DNA of 64,000 nt from Candidatus Kryptoniota bacterium (GTDB lineage: Bacteria > Bacteroidota > Ignavibacteria > Kryptoniales > JAKASW01). A program made the translations under genes and the position numbers. Below the pieces are notes generated by a model that worked only from the letters and a program-made list of their open reading frames with translations, did not search any database and was not told the DNA's origin. This document shows, piece after piece, positions 33,962-43,530 of this stretch; position 1 is the stretch's first letter; each line of letters opens with the position of its first letter. The stretch lies in the NCBI GenBank assembly GCA_036567965.1, contig DATCTN010000015.1, positions 62,001 to 126,000 of the forward strand. The letters run 5' to 3'.

Positions 33962-35602
33962 ATGCGGTTAAAGCCCGACTTTCTTTTCAAGAACGGAAAA
34001 TTTTGGACCGGATCTGCGGCAGCTCCGTCAGCTAATTTTCTTTCAGCTAGTGGCGGCAGAATTTTGGAAGTGGGGACACTCGCGAATCCATCTGAGAACA
34101 ATTCCGGAGTCGTAGTCGATCTTCGCGGACATTTCGCGATGCCAGGGTTCATAGACGCACACACGCATTTCGGAATGGGCGGCGCGTCGCTTCGACAGAT
34201 CGACCTGCGGGATTCGAAAAGTGAAAAGGAGATGTCAGCCCGCATAAAAGATTTTGTTAAGTCCCATCCTGCAGGGAAATGGCTGGTCGGAGGTAACTGG
34301 GACCACGAGAACTGGAAAAGCCGGACGATTCCGTCGAAGGAACTAATCGATCCTTTCACTTCGTCGACGCCGGTTTTCCTTGACAGGCTCGACAGTCACA
34401 TGGCGCTCGTAAACAGCCGCGCGCTCCAGATAGCAGGAATTACAAGAGACACCCCAGACCCGAATGGGGGTGTCATAGTCCGCGATTCCAACGGCGAGCC
34501 CACAGGCATCATGAAAGACTCTGCCAGAGAATTGGTCGCTGGGATGATTCCTGAACCTTCTGAAGACGAGTGCATTTTCGATTTGAAGCGTGCCATGAAG
34601 CATGCGAGTAGTCTAGGAGTCACGACAGTTCATGACATCTCGCCGCAGCGCCACCTCAACGCCATACGAGTATTAAAGAGAAGAGGCGAACTTACTGTCC
34701 GCTTCTATTTTGTTCCCCCGCTGTCCGACTATATGTCACTGGTCGATCAGGGAATTGAAGCGGCGCGCGGACAGGTATGTGACGAGTGGTTGAACCTCGG
34801 TGCTGTCAAAGCCTTTGCCGACGGCTCGCTTGGCTCCGGAACGGCATGGTTCTTCGAACCGTACGAGGATGACAAAACGAATTCCGGAATTGCGACCGAC
34901 TTGATGTCGAGCGGTGAGCTTGAGAAACTCGCAATAATTGCGGACCGGAATCATATCCAGCTCGCGATCCATGCTATCGGCGACAAAGCTGTGAGCGGTG
35001 TACTCGACCTGTTCGAGAAGATCCGTCACGAAAATCCGCCGTGGGAAAGAAGATTCAGAATTGAACATGCCCAGCATGTGCGCGAGGCGGATTTCTCAAG
35101 ATTCAAGGAGCTTGATGTGATTGCTTCCGTTCAACCGTATCACTGCATCGACGATGGCCGGTGGGCCGAAAGGGTTATCGGGACCGGTCGTGCAAGGACG
35201 ACATATGCGTTCAGGAGTTTCCTTGCTCACCGTGTCGCGCTTGCATTCGGCACAGACTGGCCCGTGGCGCCTTTGAACCCGCTCCAGGGAATTTATGCAG
35301 CTGTGACCAGAGCGACGACAGACGGAAAAAACCCGGACGGATGGATAGCGGAACAAAAAATTGGAGTTGAGGACGCGTTGAGGTCGTACACTCTCGGCGC
35401 GGCGTATGCGTGTTTTTGTGAAAACGACCGCGGCACACTCGAGGAGGGAAAGCTTGCGGATTTTGTCGTGCTCTCCCGTAGCCCGCTAGAAACGAGACCC
35501 GATGAGATCAAAGACATCAAGGTCCTGATGACGGTGGCAGGTGGGAAGATTATTTTTGCGGATGATGAATTTTCGGAGAACCATGAGCGCCAGACCAGCT
35601 GA
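33962..35602 (+). CDS. YtcJ-type amidohydrolase
   Basis: About 546-aa metal-dependent hydrolase of the amidohydrolase superfamily, group 3. N-terminal composite domain opens DFLFKNGKFWTG; metal-site FIDAHTHFGMGG gives the first HxH; the central His residues are in IAIHAIGD-like QLAIHAIGDKAVSG and RIEHAQHV; the last metal Asp is in FGTDWPVAPLNPLQGIYAAV. No signal peptide. Family members hydrolyse various N-acyl or cyclic amides; substrate undefined. I prefer the ATG at 33962 over the TTG at 33956. recG begins within its 3' end. Confidence 0.9.
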   Translation: MRLKPDFLFKNGKFWTGSAAAPSANFLSASGGRILEVGTLANPSENNSGVVVDLRGHFAMPGFIDAHTHFGMGGASLRQIDLRDSKSEKEMSARIKDFVKSHPAGKWLVGGNWDHENWKSRTIPSKELIDPFTSSTPVFLDRLDSHMALVNSRALQIAGITRDTPDPNGGVIVRDSNGEPTGIMKDSARELVAGMIPEPSEDECIFDLKRAMKHASSLGVTTVHDISPQRHLNAIRVLKRRGELTVRFYFVPPLSDYMSLVDQGIEAARGQVCDEWLNLGAVKAFADGSLGSGTAWFFEPYEDDKTNSGIATDLMSSGELEKLAIIADRNHIQLAIHAIGDKAVSGVLDLFEKIRHENPPWERRFRIEHAQHVREADFSRFKELDVIASVQPYHCIDDGRWAERVIGTGRARTTYAFRSFLAHRVALAFGTDWPVAPLNPLQGIYAAVTRATTDGKNPDGWIAEQKIGVEDALRSYTLGAAYACFCENDRGTLEEGKLADFVVLSRSPLETRPDEIKDIKVLMTVAGGKIIFADDEFSENHERQTS

Positions 35603-37748
35603 GAGACCTCAGTCTCTTTCGGTCATGGACGTCCAGTATGTCAAGGGCGTTGGTCCGAAGCGCTCCGAGGCGCTCGAGGGAGTCGGCATCAGAAACGCGT
35701 TCGATCTGCTCAATTACTTTCCAAGAAGATATCTCGACAGGAGCCGCATCCTGAAGATTGCGGATGCTCACTCAGCGCTTCTGATTCCGGACGAGGTCAC
35801 GTTTGTCGGAAGGATCAGGTCCATTCAACCGGTCGGCCGCGGCAGGAGGTTTCTTTTTGTCAAACTTGCAGATGAGACCGGATCGATCCGATGCGTGTGG
35901 TTTAACGGCGTGCAGTACTTCATCCACGCATTCGAGGAAGGAGAGTTAATCGCGTTCTCAGGCCACGTCACGGCTTACCAGGGGCAGCCATGTCTGGTGC
36001 ATCCTGACTACGACCACCTCGAAGACCAATCGGATGAGGAGTTTCTACACACGGGAGGAATTATCCCGGTCTATCCGACAACCGAGGGATTGAGAAGGGT
36101 CGGTCTCGACTCGAGGGGGCTGCGCAGGACGATCCGGAAACTCGTTGACGCACTTGACGATTTCATATTCCCCGACGATCCACTTCCTCAACCGGTAGTA
36201 ACGACTCATTCGCTCATGTCGCTGAGAGATGCAATCGCATCGATCCACTTCCCAAGCGACGCGATACAACTCGACAGGGCGCAGCGCAGATTCAAGTTCG
36301 AAGAGTTGTTTTACCTTCAGCTTCTACTCGCGATAAGGAGAAATTTGATTGTCCACTCCGCGGGAATACCGATGAGGACTGACAGCGAGCTCATCCGTAA
36401 GACGATATCCGAACTTCTCCCTTTCAAATTGACAGAATCTCAGAAGAAAGTTCTGCGCGAAATTCTATCGGACCTGAAACTCGATCATCCAATGCACAGG
36501 CTTCTTCAGGGAGACGTCGGCAGCGGAAAAACAATCGTCGCACTTCTCGCGATCCTGATCGCGGTAGAAAACGGCTATCAAGCTGCATTCATGGCGCCGA
36601 CGGAGATACTCGCCGCGCAACACTACGAAACAATCCGGAACTACCTCAATTCACATAAGATAGCATCTGCACTCCTTATCGGCGGACAAAAGAAGGATGT
36701 TCGTGCAGACATTTATTCAGGTATCGAGAGCGGAAAGACACCTATCATAGTTGGCACCCATGCTTTGATCCAGGAAAACGTAAAATTCTCGAAACTCGGA
36801 TTAATAGTTGTGGACGAGCAGCATCGGTTCGGAGTGGTCCAACGGATGACCCTCCAGGAGAAGGGGAGGAACCCGCACCTTCTCGTGATGACAGCAACCC
36901 CAATCCCGAGAACTCTCTCGCTCACGATCTACGGCGACCTGGATGTGTCAGTCATAGACGAGATGCCGGGAGGGAGAAAGAAAATCAAAACAGCGCTCAG
37001 GGGAGAATCGTCGAGGAGCAATGTGTATGGGTTCATTCGCGAACAGGTGCTTGCCGGAAGACAGGTGTTCATCGTCTACCCGCTTGTCACCGAAACGGAA
37101 AAGTCGGACTTAAAGGCCGCCACCCAAAGCTTCATAAAGCTGAGAGACGAAATTTTCCGCGGCTTCAAAGTGGGATTGATCCACGGTCAAATGACTGAGA
37201 CCGAAAAGAACGATATCATGCTGGCATTCAAGGGGAATGCGATAAATATCCTGGTAGCCACTACCGTAATTGAAGTGGGGATCGACGTGCCCAATGCCAC
37301 GGTAATGGTGATCGAGCACGCCGACCGGTTCGGTCTAAGCCAGCTTCATCAGCTGCGAGGGCGGATCGGTAGAGGGGTTCACCAGTCGTTTTGCATTCTG
37401 ATGACCCAGGATAAACTTCTTGAAGAGAAGAAACTGGAAACGCGCGAAGAGGCGACGGCATTTCAGCGGCTCAAGTTATTCACGTCGACGACCGACGGTT
37501 TCAAAATAGCTGAGTATGATCTTGCAATCCGCGGACCGGGAGAATTTTTCGGGACCAAGCAGAGCGGGCTTCCACCTCTGAGGCTGTCTGATTTGATAAG
37601 GGATCGTGAGATTATCCTGCAGGCGAGGAAAGCCGCGTTTAAGATCGCGGATGTCGACCCGCATCTCCGCAGCCCCCAGCATCAGGGTCTTAGGGAGGTG
37701 CTCCTGAGAAATTACAAGGACAGTCTGGAGTTCTTGAAGGCCAACTGA
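35583..37748 (+). CDS. recG: ATP-dependent DNA helicase RecG
   Basis: Fork-remodelling helicase, about 721 aa. N-terminal wedge/OB domain (opening VQYVKGVGPKRSEALEGVGI; OB region FVGRIRSIQPVGRGRRFLFV), motif I GDVGSGKTIVALLA (about 309-322), motif II DEQH (about 411), motif III TATPIPRT, motif VI QLRGRIGRG, and the C-terminal TRG-like region. The start ATG at 35583 has GGAG at good spacing and overlaps the amidohydrolase by 20 bases; two earlier in-frame starts lie deeper inside that gene. Confidence 0.96.
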   Translation: MSARPAERPQSLSVMDVQYVKGVGPKRSEALEGVGIRNAFDLLNYFPRRYLDRSRILKIADAHSALLIPDEVTFVGRIRSIQPVGRGRRFLFVKLADETGSIRCVWFNGVQYFIHAFEEGELIAFSGHVTAYQGQPCLVHPDYDHLEDQSDEEFLHTGGIIPVYPTTEGLRRVGLDSRGLRRTIRKLVDALDDFIFPDDPLPQPVVTTHSLMSLRDAIASIHFPSDAIQLDRAQRRFKFEELFYLQLLLAIRRNLIVHSAGIPMRTDSELIRKTISELLPFKLTESQKKVLREILSDLKLDHPMHRLLQGDVGSGKTIVALLAILIAVENGYQAAFMAPTEILAAQHYETIRNYLNSHKIASALLIGGQKKDVRADIYSGIESGKTPIIVGTHALIQENVKFSKLGLIVVDEQHRFGVVQRMTLQEKGRNPHLLVMTATPIPRTLSLTIYGDLDVSVIDEMPGGRKKIKTALRGESSRSNVYGFIREQVLAGRQVFIVYPLVTETEKSDLKAATQSFIKLRDEIFRGFKVGLIHGQMTETEKNDIMLAFKGNAINILVATTVIEVGIDVPNATVMVIEHADRFGLSQLHQLRGRIGRGVHQSFCILMTQDKLLEEKKLETREEATAFQRLKLFTSTTDGFKIAEYDLAIRGPGEFFGTKQSGLPPLRLSDLIRDREIILQARKAAFKIADVDPHLRSPQHQGLREVLLRNYKDSLEFLKAN

Positions 37749-37749
37749 A

Positions 37750-37773
37750 GGGCTGCGCAAGTCGTCGCAGCCC
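37750..37773. terminator. Hairpin between convergent recG and DUF4097-like genes
   Basis: GGGCTGCG (37750-37757) and CGCAGCCC (37766-37773) are perfectly complementary with an 8-base loop, directly after the recG stop and 17 bases before the convergent gene's stop. Only short T-runs follow, so it could serve both directions weakly. Confidence 0.65.
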
Positions 37774-37790
37774 ATCGTTATTTCAGAAGA

Positions 37791-38501
37791 CTACTTCCTG
37801 GGTTCTACTTCAAAATAGACGTTCCCGCTCCCGGCGTAAGCATTTATCTTCTCCCCTCCGCCATGCATGGTCCCCTTCAGGTGATCACCTTTAGAGATTT
37901 CACTTGAGAAGCACAGGTCCCACAACCGTTCAGCGGGGAGGAATTGAACTCCACCGATTCCGGATGTGGAAGCGTCGATGGTCGCGGCGATATCGCAGGG
38001 CACTCTCAGCCACACGCTTCCGGCCTCGGCCGACAAGTCTACTCCCTTCGTGTTGCGCGATACAACGGCATTAATGTTTCCCAGCTGTGTTTTAGTCCGG
38101 AGCGAATAAGAAGAATCACGAGGCAGTCTTATTGTGAAACTCGCGTTTTTCAATCTGGCTTCCTGTGCTTCACTTGTTCCGTCGTACCATGCGGTCAGGG
38201 TCACCTGATTCCTAAAATAATCGTGCGTGAAATGAATCCTGGATATGTCTTCCGGGGTCCCCTCGACCGTCATCTCGATCTGAACGTCTTTGCCGTCATA
38301 CTCTCCGATATTAATATTTCCCATTTCTGTGTCGAGCAGTATCAAGGTACCGGATTCAATCTTAAGTGATTTTTCGATCGTCTCCGTGCTCACGCGATTA
38401 TCCGGGTATTTCCACTCATTATGATTTCCCGGACCGCCACTTCCCCCTGCTCCCGACAGGAACATCGCTTGAGCAAGGAAGGCGACTGTCAATAGGTTCA
38501 T
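37791..38501 (-). CDS. Exported DUF4097-like beta-helical protein
   Basis: A 236-aa exported protein, signal peptide LLTVAFLAQAMFLSGAGG. The body is a series of short beta-strands of the DUF4097/DUF2807 adhesin style: LILLDTEMGNINIGEYDGKD, SYSLRTKTQLGNINAVVSR, KGVDLSAEAGSVWLRVPCDI, and the ending INAYAGSGNVYFEVEP. Such proteins form a right-handed beta-helix in the envelope; function not known. Convergent with recG and divergent from the MDR oxidoreductase. Confidence 0.75.
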   Translation of the reverse strand: MNLLTVAFLAQAMFLSGAGGSGGPGNHNEWKYPDNRVSTETIEKSLKIESGTLILLDTEMGNINIGEYDGKDVQIEMTVEGTPEDISRIHFTHDYFRNQVTLTAWYDGTSEAQEARLKNASFTIRLPRDSSYSLRTKTQLGNINAVVSRNTKGVDLSAEAGSVWLRVPCDIAATIDASTSGIGGVQFLPAERLWDLCFSSEISKGDHLKGTMHGGGEKINAYAGSGNVYFEVEPRK

Positions 38502-38702
38502 GACTCTCTCCTCTCCGTTTTTCTTTATCGTGATACAGCGATTCAGTTACTCAGACTCGTGCTCGCTTTCCGTGCTACGTGAATGGCCGAATTAAGTTTC
38601 ATCGTCTCAAAAGGGGATCGGATTGCGCGGAAATTCTTTCCCGGTGAATTTGACTTTCAGTTCTCCATCCGATACTTTCTTGCATAACTGTCAGGGGAAG
38701 TC

Positions 38703-39719
38703 ATGAGAAAAGAGTCTTACAGGATAACGAAGGCCGGATCTCTGAATAATCTTGTTCTGGTCGATGAAGAACTCCGGGAACCGGCGGATAACGAGGTCGC
38801 GGTCGACGTCAAGGCGATCGGACTGAACTTCGCGGATATCTTTACGATCTTTGGTTTGTATCGTGCTGCGCCGAAATCCGATTTCATTCCCGGGATAGAA
38901 TTCAGCGGAGCGGTCGCGGCCAGGGGAAAACTGGTCACAAGCGTCGACGTTGGCGAGAGAGTAATGGGTTCAATAAGGTTTGGAGCTTACACCACACGTC
39001 TCAACATCGACAGCAGGTACGTAATGAGAATGCCTGACGACTGGACCTTTGAGCAAGGAGCTTCATTTATAGTGCAGGCTCTTACCGCATATTACGCTCT
39101 TTTCACGCTCGGGAATCTGCAGCCGCGGCAGACAGTGCTGATTCACAGTGCAGCTGGCGGTGTAGGAATATATGCCAACCGGATCGCAAAGAAATTCACG
39201 GCGTACACCATCGGTACGGTCGGCAACGCGGCCAAGATCAACATCCTCAAGGAAGAGGCATATGATGATGTCATCGTAAGGAGCCGCAATTTCAGCCGCG
39301 ACCTTGAACAGAAACTTGACGGAAGAGAACTCGATCTTGTGCTTGATTCGATTGGAGGAAGATTCCAGAAGGAGAGTTTCAAATTCCTCGCGGCTTCAGG
39401 AAGAATGGTGTCGTACGGGCTTTCAGACTACGCTTCTCCTGCAAGCAGACCGGATTACTTCAGACTGCTCAGACGGTTCATGTCGAGACCAAGGTACGAC
39501 TCGATGGAACTGATCGAGTCCAACAAATCGATATTGGGATTCAATCTAATATGGCTCTACAACAGGGTTGAACAGCTCAAGGACATGCTGTGCGAAATCC
39601 AGGCACTTGGACTTGAAAAGCCTTTCGTCGGCCTGGTCTTTCCTTTCGATCAACTGAAGGCGGCGATCAGCACATTTCAATCAGGGAAGACGGTCGGCAA
39701 GGTAGTCGTGAAGGTTTGA
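38703..39719 (+). CDS. MDR oxidoreductase (quinone reductase/VAT-1-like)
   Basis: Zinc-independent medium-chain dehydrogenase of 338 aa. The N-terminal GroES-like domain contains GLNFADIFTIFGLYRAAPKS and IPGIEFSGAVAARG; the nucleotide-binding loop is IHSAAGGVGIYANRIAK (about 151-167), typical of NADPH-dependent quinone oxidoreductases. The cysteines of the structural zinc site are absent. The closest style is the synaptic vesicle VAT-1/quinone reductase branch. Stands alone between two minus-strand units. Confidence 0.88.
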   Translation: MRKESYRITKAGSLNNLVLVDEELREPADNEVAVDVKAIGLNFADIFTIFGLYRAAPKSDFIPGIEFSGAVAARGKLVTSVDVGERVMGSIRFGAYTTRLNIDSRYVMRMPDDWTFEQGASFIVQALTAYYALFTLGNLQPRQTVLIHSAAGGVGIYANRIAKKFTAYTIGTVGNAAKINILKEEAYDDVIVRSRNFSRDLEQKLDGRELDLVLDSIGGRFQKESFKFLAASGRMVSYGLSDYASPASRPDYFRLLRRFMSRPRYDSMELIESNKSILGFNLIWLYNRVEQLKDMLCEIQALGLEKPFVGLVFPFDQLKAAISTFQSGKTVGKVVVKV

Positions 39720-39752
39720 CCGAGTTCTTCCCGCTTAAGTCTTTTCCCGGAA

Positions 39753-40781
39753 TTATTTAGACTTATAGAATCGAACGACCGCAGGTACCAGGTATTCTTC
39801 AAACGCTCTCTCGAAATCATATTCCGCCTTCCATCCCCAATCATTCCTTGCCTGCGAGTCGTCGACATTTTCCGGCCAAGTGTCGAGGATAACCTGCCGC
39901 TTGAGGTCCGGCTTGAAGATTACCTTTGACGAAGGGAATGCCTGTGTCACGCGGTCATTCAGTTCTCCTGCAGACGGACAGAACGAGCCGACGTTGTACA
40001 CCTGTCTTCCGAGTTTTTCTTTTGGGGCGGCTTCGAGTTTGAGCAGGGCGTTAATCGCGTCCGGCATAGCCATGAATGGAATTCTCGTGTCATCCCTCAC
40101 AAAACAGGAGTACGGCTCGCCCTTCGCCGCCTGGTGCAGCATCTCGGGTGCGAAGTCGCTCGTCCCGCCCGTCGGCAGCGTAACAGCGCTTATCAAACCC
40201 GGAAATCTCACCGACCGGAAATCAACCTTGACACCCGACGAGTCCGAATGGGCATCCAGCTGCCTGTAGAACCTCGTGTAGTATCTCCCGAGACTCTCGC
40301 AATACAATTTATTTATTCCGTACATGGTCCGTGGATTCGTCCACTCGTCTTCTCTGATTCGGCCGGCACTATGTTTTGTCGGAAGATCCGGCAAACCGTA
40401 AACAGCAATCGAGCTCGGATATATGAACTTCACTTCTTTTCCCTGGAGACGAGATTGGGTTATAGCCATCTCGAGGAGATTCAATGTGCCGTCGACATTC
40501 ACTTTGTGTGCGATCGTCGGTTGCCGCTCCGCGCGCGTAGAAAGAAGCGCGGCGAGATGATACACCGCGTCGAAGTCGTGCCCGGTCGAAAGCGAGTCAA
40601 CGAACCGGTTGTCAAGGATGTCTCCCGTATATGCCTTGAAGCATTTCTTGCGCGTTTCTTCATCAAGAGTATTAAGGTCCATTGCTACCACCCGCATACC
40701 GTCGTGTTCTGCGAAATGAGAAATCAGACCGTGACCTATTTCTCCGTTTGCCCCCGTAATCAATATTGTCTTGTTTTCCAT
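39753..40781 (-). CDS. L-threonine 3-dehydrogenase, SDR (epimerase-like) type
   Basis: Extended SDR of 342 aa. The NAD-binding motif is ILITGANGEIGHGLIS; the catalytic set is Ser in YPSSIAVYG plus YGINK (YxxxK). The segment RFPGLISAVTLPTGGTSDFA, followed by MPDAINALLKL, matches the short-chain threonine dehydrogenases described from Bacteroidota and archaea rather than sugar epimerases, which lack the PTGGTSDFA-type loop. It would oxidise threonine to 2-amino-3-ketobutyrate. AAGGAGAC provides the ribosome-binding site. A kbl (KBL) partner is not in the window. Confidence 0.85.
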   Translation of the reverse strand: MENKTILITGANGEIGHGLISHFAEHDGMRVVAMDLNTLDEETRKKCFKAYTGDILDNRFVDSLSTGHDFDAVYHLAALLSTRAERQPTIAHKVNVDGTLNLLEMAITQSRLQGKEVKFIYPSSIAVYGLPDLPTKHSAGRIREDEWTNPRTMYGINKLYCESLGRYYTRFYRQLDAHSDSSGVKVDFRSVRFPGLISAVTLPTGGTSDFAPEMLHQAAKGEPYSCFVRDDTRIPFMAMPDAINALLKLEAAPKEKLGRQVYNVGSFCPSAGELNDRVTQAFPSSKVIFKPDLKRQVILDTWPENVDDSQARNDWGWKAEYDFERAFEEYLVPAVVRFYKSK

Positions 40782-41019
40782 TATGTCTCCTTTTGAGAGA
40801 ATGACTTGAAATTGCTCTCACCGGATGTGAAGTCGATAATGCAATTCGGCCCTTGAACTTTCGGTCTCAAGCCGGTTAAGATAATTCCTTGAACCCGAGT
40901 CAAGCAATTCATTTCGCGATCACACGGAAAGAGATGTCGAGTTGATCGGTAAGATGTCGGCAAAGCAGGTGAATCAGACCCGTGAATGAGCTCAGAAGAC
41001 CAATCTATATACGGTCTTT
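40782..41019. other. Spacer between aldehyde and threonine dehydrogenase genes
   Basis: 238 bases with no supported gene. A 6-bp hairpin TGAGAG/CTCTCA sits at about 40791-40818, just ahead of the threonine dehydrogenase ribosome-binding site, and AAGACC/GGTCTT lies near the end of the aldehyde dehydrogenase gene; both are weak. Confidence 0.35.
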
Positions 41020-42522
41020 TCAGCTTTTGGGAACGACCACATCGTACCACGCGCGTTTCTCCCGCGGTACGCCGTCGTCGATATGGATATGCTTGACTTC
41101 CATGTATTCTTCGATCCCGATCCGACCGAACTCTCTTCCGATCCCGCTTTGCTTGTAGCCGCCGAAAGGCGCGCGCTCATTCAGGAGATGCCACTCGTTG
41201 ATCCAGACCGTTCCGGCCTTGAGCCTGTCGGCAATTTTTCGGGCCCGCTCCAAATTCCTGCTCCATACTCCGGCAGCAAGGCCGTATGCCACATCGTTCG
41301 AGAGAGACACCGCCTCATCATCGGTTTTAAATTTGGTCACGACGAGTACCGGCCCGAAGATCTCCTCCTGTGAAATCCTTGACCGGTTATCGACACCGAC
41401 GAAGATTGTCGGCTCGACGAAGAACCCGTTCTTTAGTTCAGGTGCTTTAGGAATTCCGCCGCCGATAGCGAGCAGGTAATTTTCTTTCCGACCGCTGCTT
41501 ATGTAATCAAGGACTTTCTGCTGTTGCTTCTTCGAGATGAGCGGTCCGATGTCCGTATCCGCGCTCATTGGATCCCCGAGTTTCATTTTGGCCGCGCGTT
41601 CCGAAAGCGTCGCGACAAATTCGTCATGTATTTTCTCATGGAGGAAAAGGCGAGTTGCCGCCTCACAACACTGGCCGGAATGGTAGAACATTCCGTAGAG
41701 AGAGCCGTCGATCGCGACATTCATGTCCGCGTCATCCAGAACTATGTTTGCGGATTTTCCGCCGCATTCGAGCGTGACGCGTTTGAGATCGTCCGAAGCG
41801 ATCTGCATGATTTTCTTTCCGACGGCAGTTGAGCCGGTGAACGCGATCTTATCGACGTCCGGATGCCTGACGAGACTCTCTCCCGCATCGTTCCCGTAGC
41901 CGGGCAGAACATTCACCACTCCAGGCGGAATTCCCGACGCGTCAATTATCTTCGCGAGTTCCATCGCGGTAGCCGGAGTGAGCTCAGATGGTTTAAGGAC
42001 GATGGTACATCCAGCTGCAAGCGCCGGCCCGATTTTCCACGCTGCCATCTTTAGAGGGAAATTCCAGGGGATGATCGCGCCGACAACTCCGACGGGTTCG
42101 TATCTTAAAATATTCCTGGCATATCCCGGTTTAGAAATCTCGATCATCTCGCGCTCATTTTCGCCGACTGCAAGCTTCGAGAATATATTGAATGCTCTCG
42201 CGCTCAGAAAAACATCCTCTCTTGCTTTCTTCAAGGTGGAACCCGAATCGAGGACTTCGAGCTCGACAAGCTCCGCCGCTTTTTCATTTATCAAGTCGGA
42301 TATCTTCTTCAGGTATTTCGCGCGTTCATCAGCCGGAATCTCTGTCCACACTCCCGAGTGGAACGCTCGCCGCGCAGCTTTAACAGCGAGATCGATATCA
42401 TCCGCTTTCGCTGTCGAAAACTTTGCAACTACCGAACCGTCAAAGGGGTTAATTGATTCCGCGGTTTCTCCTCCGGCCGAGTCGACAAACTTACCGTCTA
42501 TATAGAGTCCGTATTCTTTCAT
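41020..42522 (-). CDS. NAD(P)-dependent aldehyde dehydrogenase
   Basis: 500-aa aldehyde dehydrogenase of the broad ALDH superfamily (betaine/gamma-aminobutyraldehyde style). NAD-site IIPWNFPLKMAAWKIGPALA, FTGSTAVGKKIM, catalytic Glu in LECGGKSANIV (about 252), nucleophilic Cys in HSGQCCEAATR (about 286), and the C-terminal GYKQSGIGREFG. All key residues present. Substrate not deducible; possible roles are in the amino-acid or CoA-ester catabolism encoded alongside. Follows the DinB-fold gene by three bases, so co-transcribed. Confidence 0.93.
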   Translation of the reverse strand: MKEYGLYIDGKFVDSAGGETAESINPFDGSVVAKFSTAKADDIDLAVKAARRAFHSGVWTEIPADERAKYLKKISDLINEKAAELVELEVLDSGSTLKKAREDVFLSARAFNIFSKLAVGENEREMIEISKPGYARNILRYEPVGVVGAIIPWNFPLKMAAWKIGPALAAGCTIVLKPSELTPATAMELAKIIDASGIPPGVVNVLPGYGNDAGESLVRHPDVDKIAFTGSTAVGKKIMQIASDDLKRVTLECGGKSANIVLDDADMNVAIDGSLYGMFYHSGQCCEAATRLFLHEKIHDEFVATLSERAAKMKLGDPMSADTDIGPLISKKQQQKVLDYISSGRKENYLLAIGGGIPKAPELKNGFFVEPTIFVGVDNRSRISQEEIFGPVLVVTKFKTDDEAVSLSNDVAYGLAAGVWSRNLERARKIADRLKAGTVWINEWHLLNERAPFGGYKQSGIGREFGRIGIEEYMEVKHIHIDDGVPREKRAWYDVVVPKS

Positions 42523-42525
42523 TAA

Positions 42526-43002
42526 TTACCGGATTTTATGTTTGCGTTTAATGCTCTCGATCTGTTTCGTGTGATGTTCCGAATGTTCAATCGCATCTTC
42601 CAGGAGGTCTTTCAGGCTGACCTTACCATTCTCGCTGTGAATCCCGAACCTCTCGAAGTCCTTTTCTTGCAGGCTCTTGAGGATCGGCACCATCGCGGCG
42701 CGAAGCGTGTAAAAAAGGGCGACGGAATTTTCGGCCGACAAATTCTCATAAGAAGACCTTTTTGCCCATTTATCCTGGTCGAACGCCATAAGGAGTGGAG
42801 TGTCTTCCGATAGCACTTTCTTCATGCGGTGTACCATATTCAGTTCCGAATCCGCCAGGTGATTAATTTGCTGCCTTATGCTCCACTTTCCGGGAGATAA
42901 ACGCCTGTCGAGTTGAGATTCATTCAGTCCGTCAACAGCGGCGATAAGGTCACCGGGTCCGTTCTCGTATTTCCGGATAAGGGCCAGAGTTTTTGATTTC
43001 AT
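42526..43002 (-). CDS. DinB-fold putative metalloenzyme
   Basis: 158-aa four-helix-bundle protein of the DinB/YfiT superfamily. The three-His metal-site pattern is visible: H in INHLADSELN (about 48) and the pair in EHSEHHTKQI (about 139-143). WSIRQQINHLADSE is the typical second-helix motif. Members include thiol S-transferases (bacillithiol, mycothiol) and proteins of unknown function. Sits three bases upstream of the aldehyde dehydrogenase. Confidence 0.85.
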   Translation of the reverse strand: MKSKTLALIRKYENGPGDLIAAVDGLNESQLDRRLSPGKWSIRQQINHLADSELNMVHRMKKVLSEDTPLLMAFDQDKWAKRSSYENLSAENSVALFYTLRAAMVPILKSLQEKDFERFGIHSENGKVSLKDLLEDAIEHSEHHTKQIESIKRKHKIR

Positions 43003-43031
43003 TTCAATCCTCCTTTATGATTCTTCAATCG

Positions 43032-43517
43032 CTACGGCTTAATGATGGTCAGGAGAATTATCACAAGGACCAGTACCCAGTTCATAATGAATAACCCGGT
43101 CTGCCTGGAGTTTAAGACGGACAACTGAGAGTTTGCATCTTCAGGAGGGTTGAGCTGGTTCAGCTGGTCAAGAAGCATTGCGCGGGCTTTTGCCGTCTTC
43201 GGGCTGATCACCATCCCCATGATGAGGAGAGCAATAAAAATCAGGAGCTTCAACGCGAGCCACCATGCCTTTCCAAAAAGGTCCCAGATAGTAATGTTCA
43301 GAGTGATCATATTACCGATGCCGCTGAGGATAAGCACCAGGGCTCCGAATGGCGACAACAGGCCGATGTTTCGGAGTAGCTTTGCAGCGTGGACCTTCGC
43401 GCGTACGTCGTTCTCCCATCTGAAATTTGCCTCGATTATAGGTCCGGCAAAGAGCAGAGTGAATATCATCCCGACGCCGATCAGATGAAAGAAGAGAGAA
43501 ACAAAAAACCAGTTCAT
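43032..43517 (-). CDS. Small integral membrane protein (DUF2269-like)
   Basis: 161 aa with four hydrophobic segments: FFVSLFFHLIGVGMIFTLLF, NIGLLSPFGALVLILSG, WWLALKLLIFIALLIMGMVI and FIMNWVLVLVIILLTII. The first helix begins with a His in FHLIGVG, typical of this group. A soluble loop of about 45 residues (about 105-140) precedes the last helix. The family is uncharacterised; a haem or quinone link has only been guessed for relatives. Between the thiolase and the DinB-fold gene, closely spaced, so part of the same transcript. Confidence 0.72.
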   Translation of the reverse strand: MNWFFVSLFFHLIGVGMIFTLLFAGPIIEANFRWENDVRAKVHAAKLLRNIGLLSPFGALVLILSGIGNMITLNITIWDLFGKAWWLALKLLIFIALLIMGMVISPKTAKARAMLLDQLNQLNPPEDANSQLSVLNSRQTGLFIMNWVLVLVIILLTIIKP

Positions 43518-43530
43518 AATTTTCTCCGGT

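Noticed and set aside
40985-41015. Hairpin AAGACC/GGTCTT near the aldehyde dehydrogenase end as a terminator
   Set aside because: Only six pairs and without a T-run in the right direction; too weak to call.
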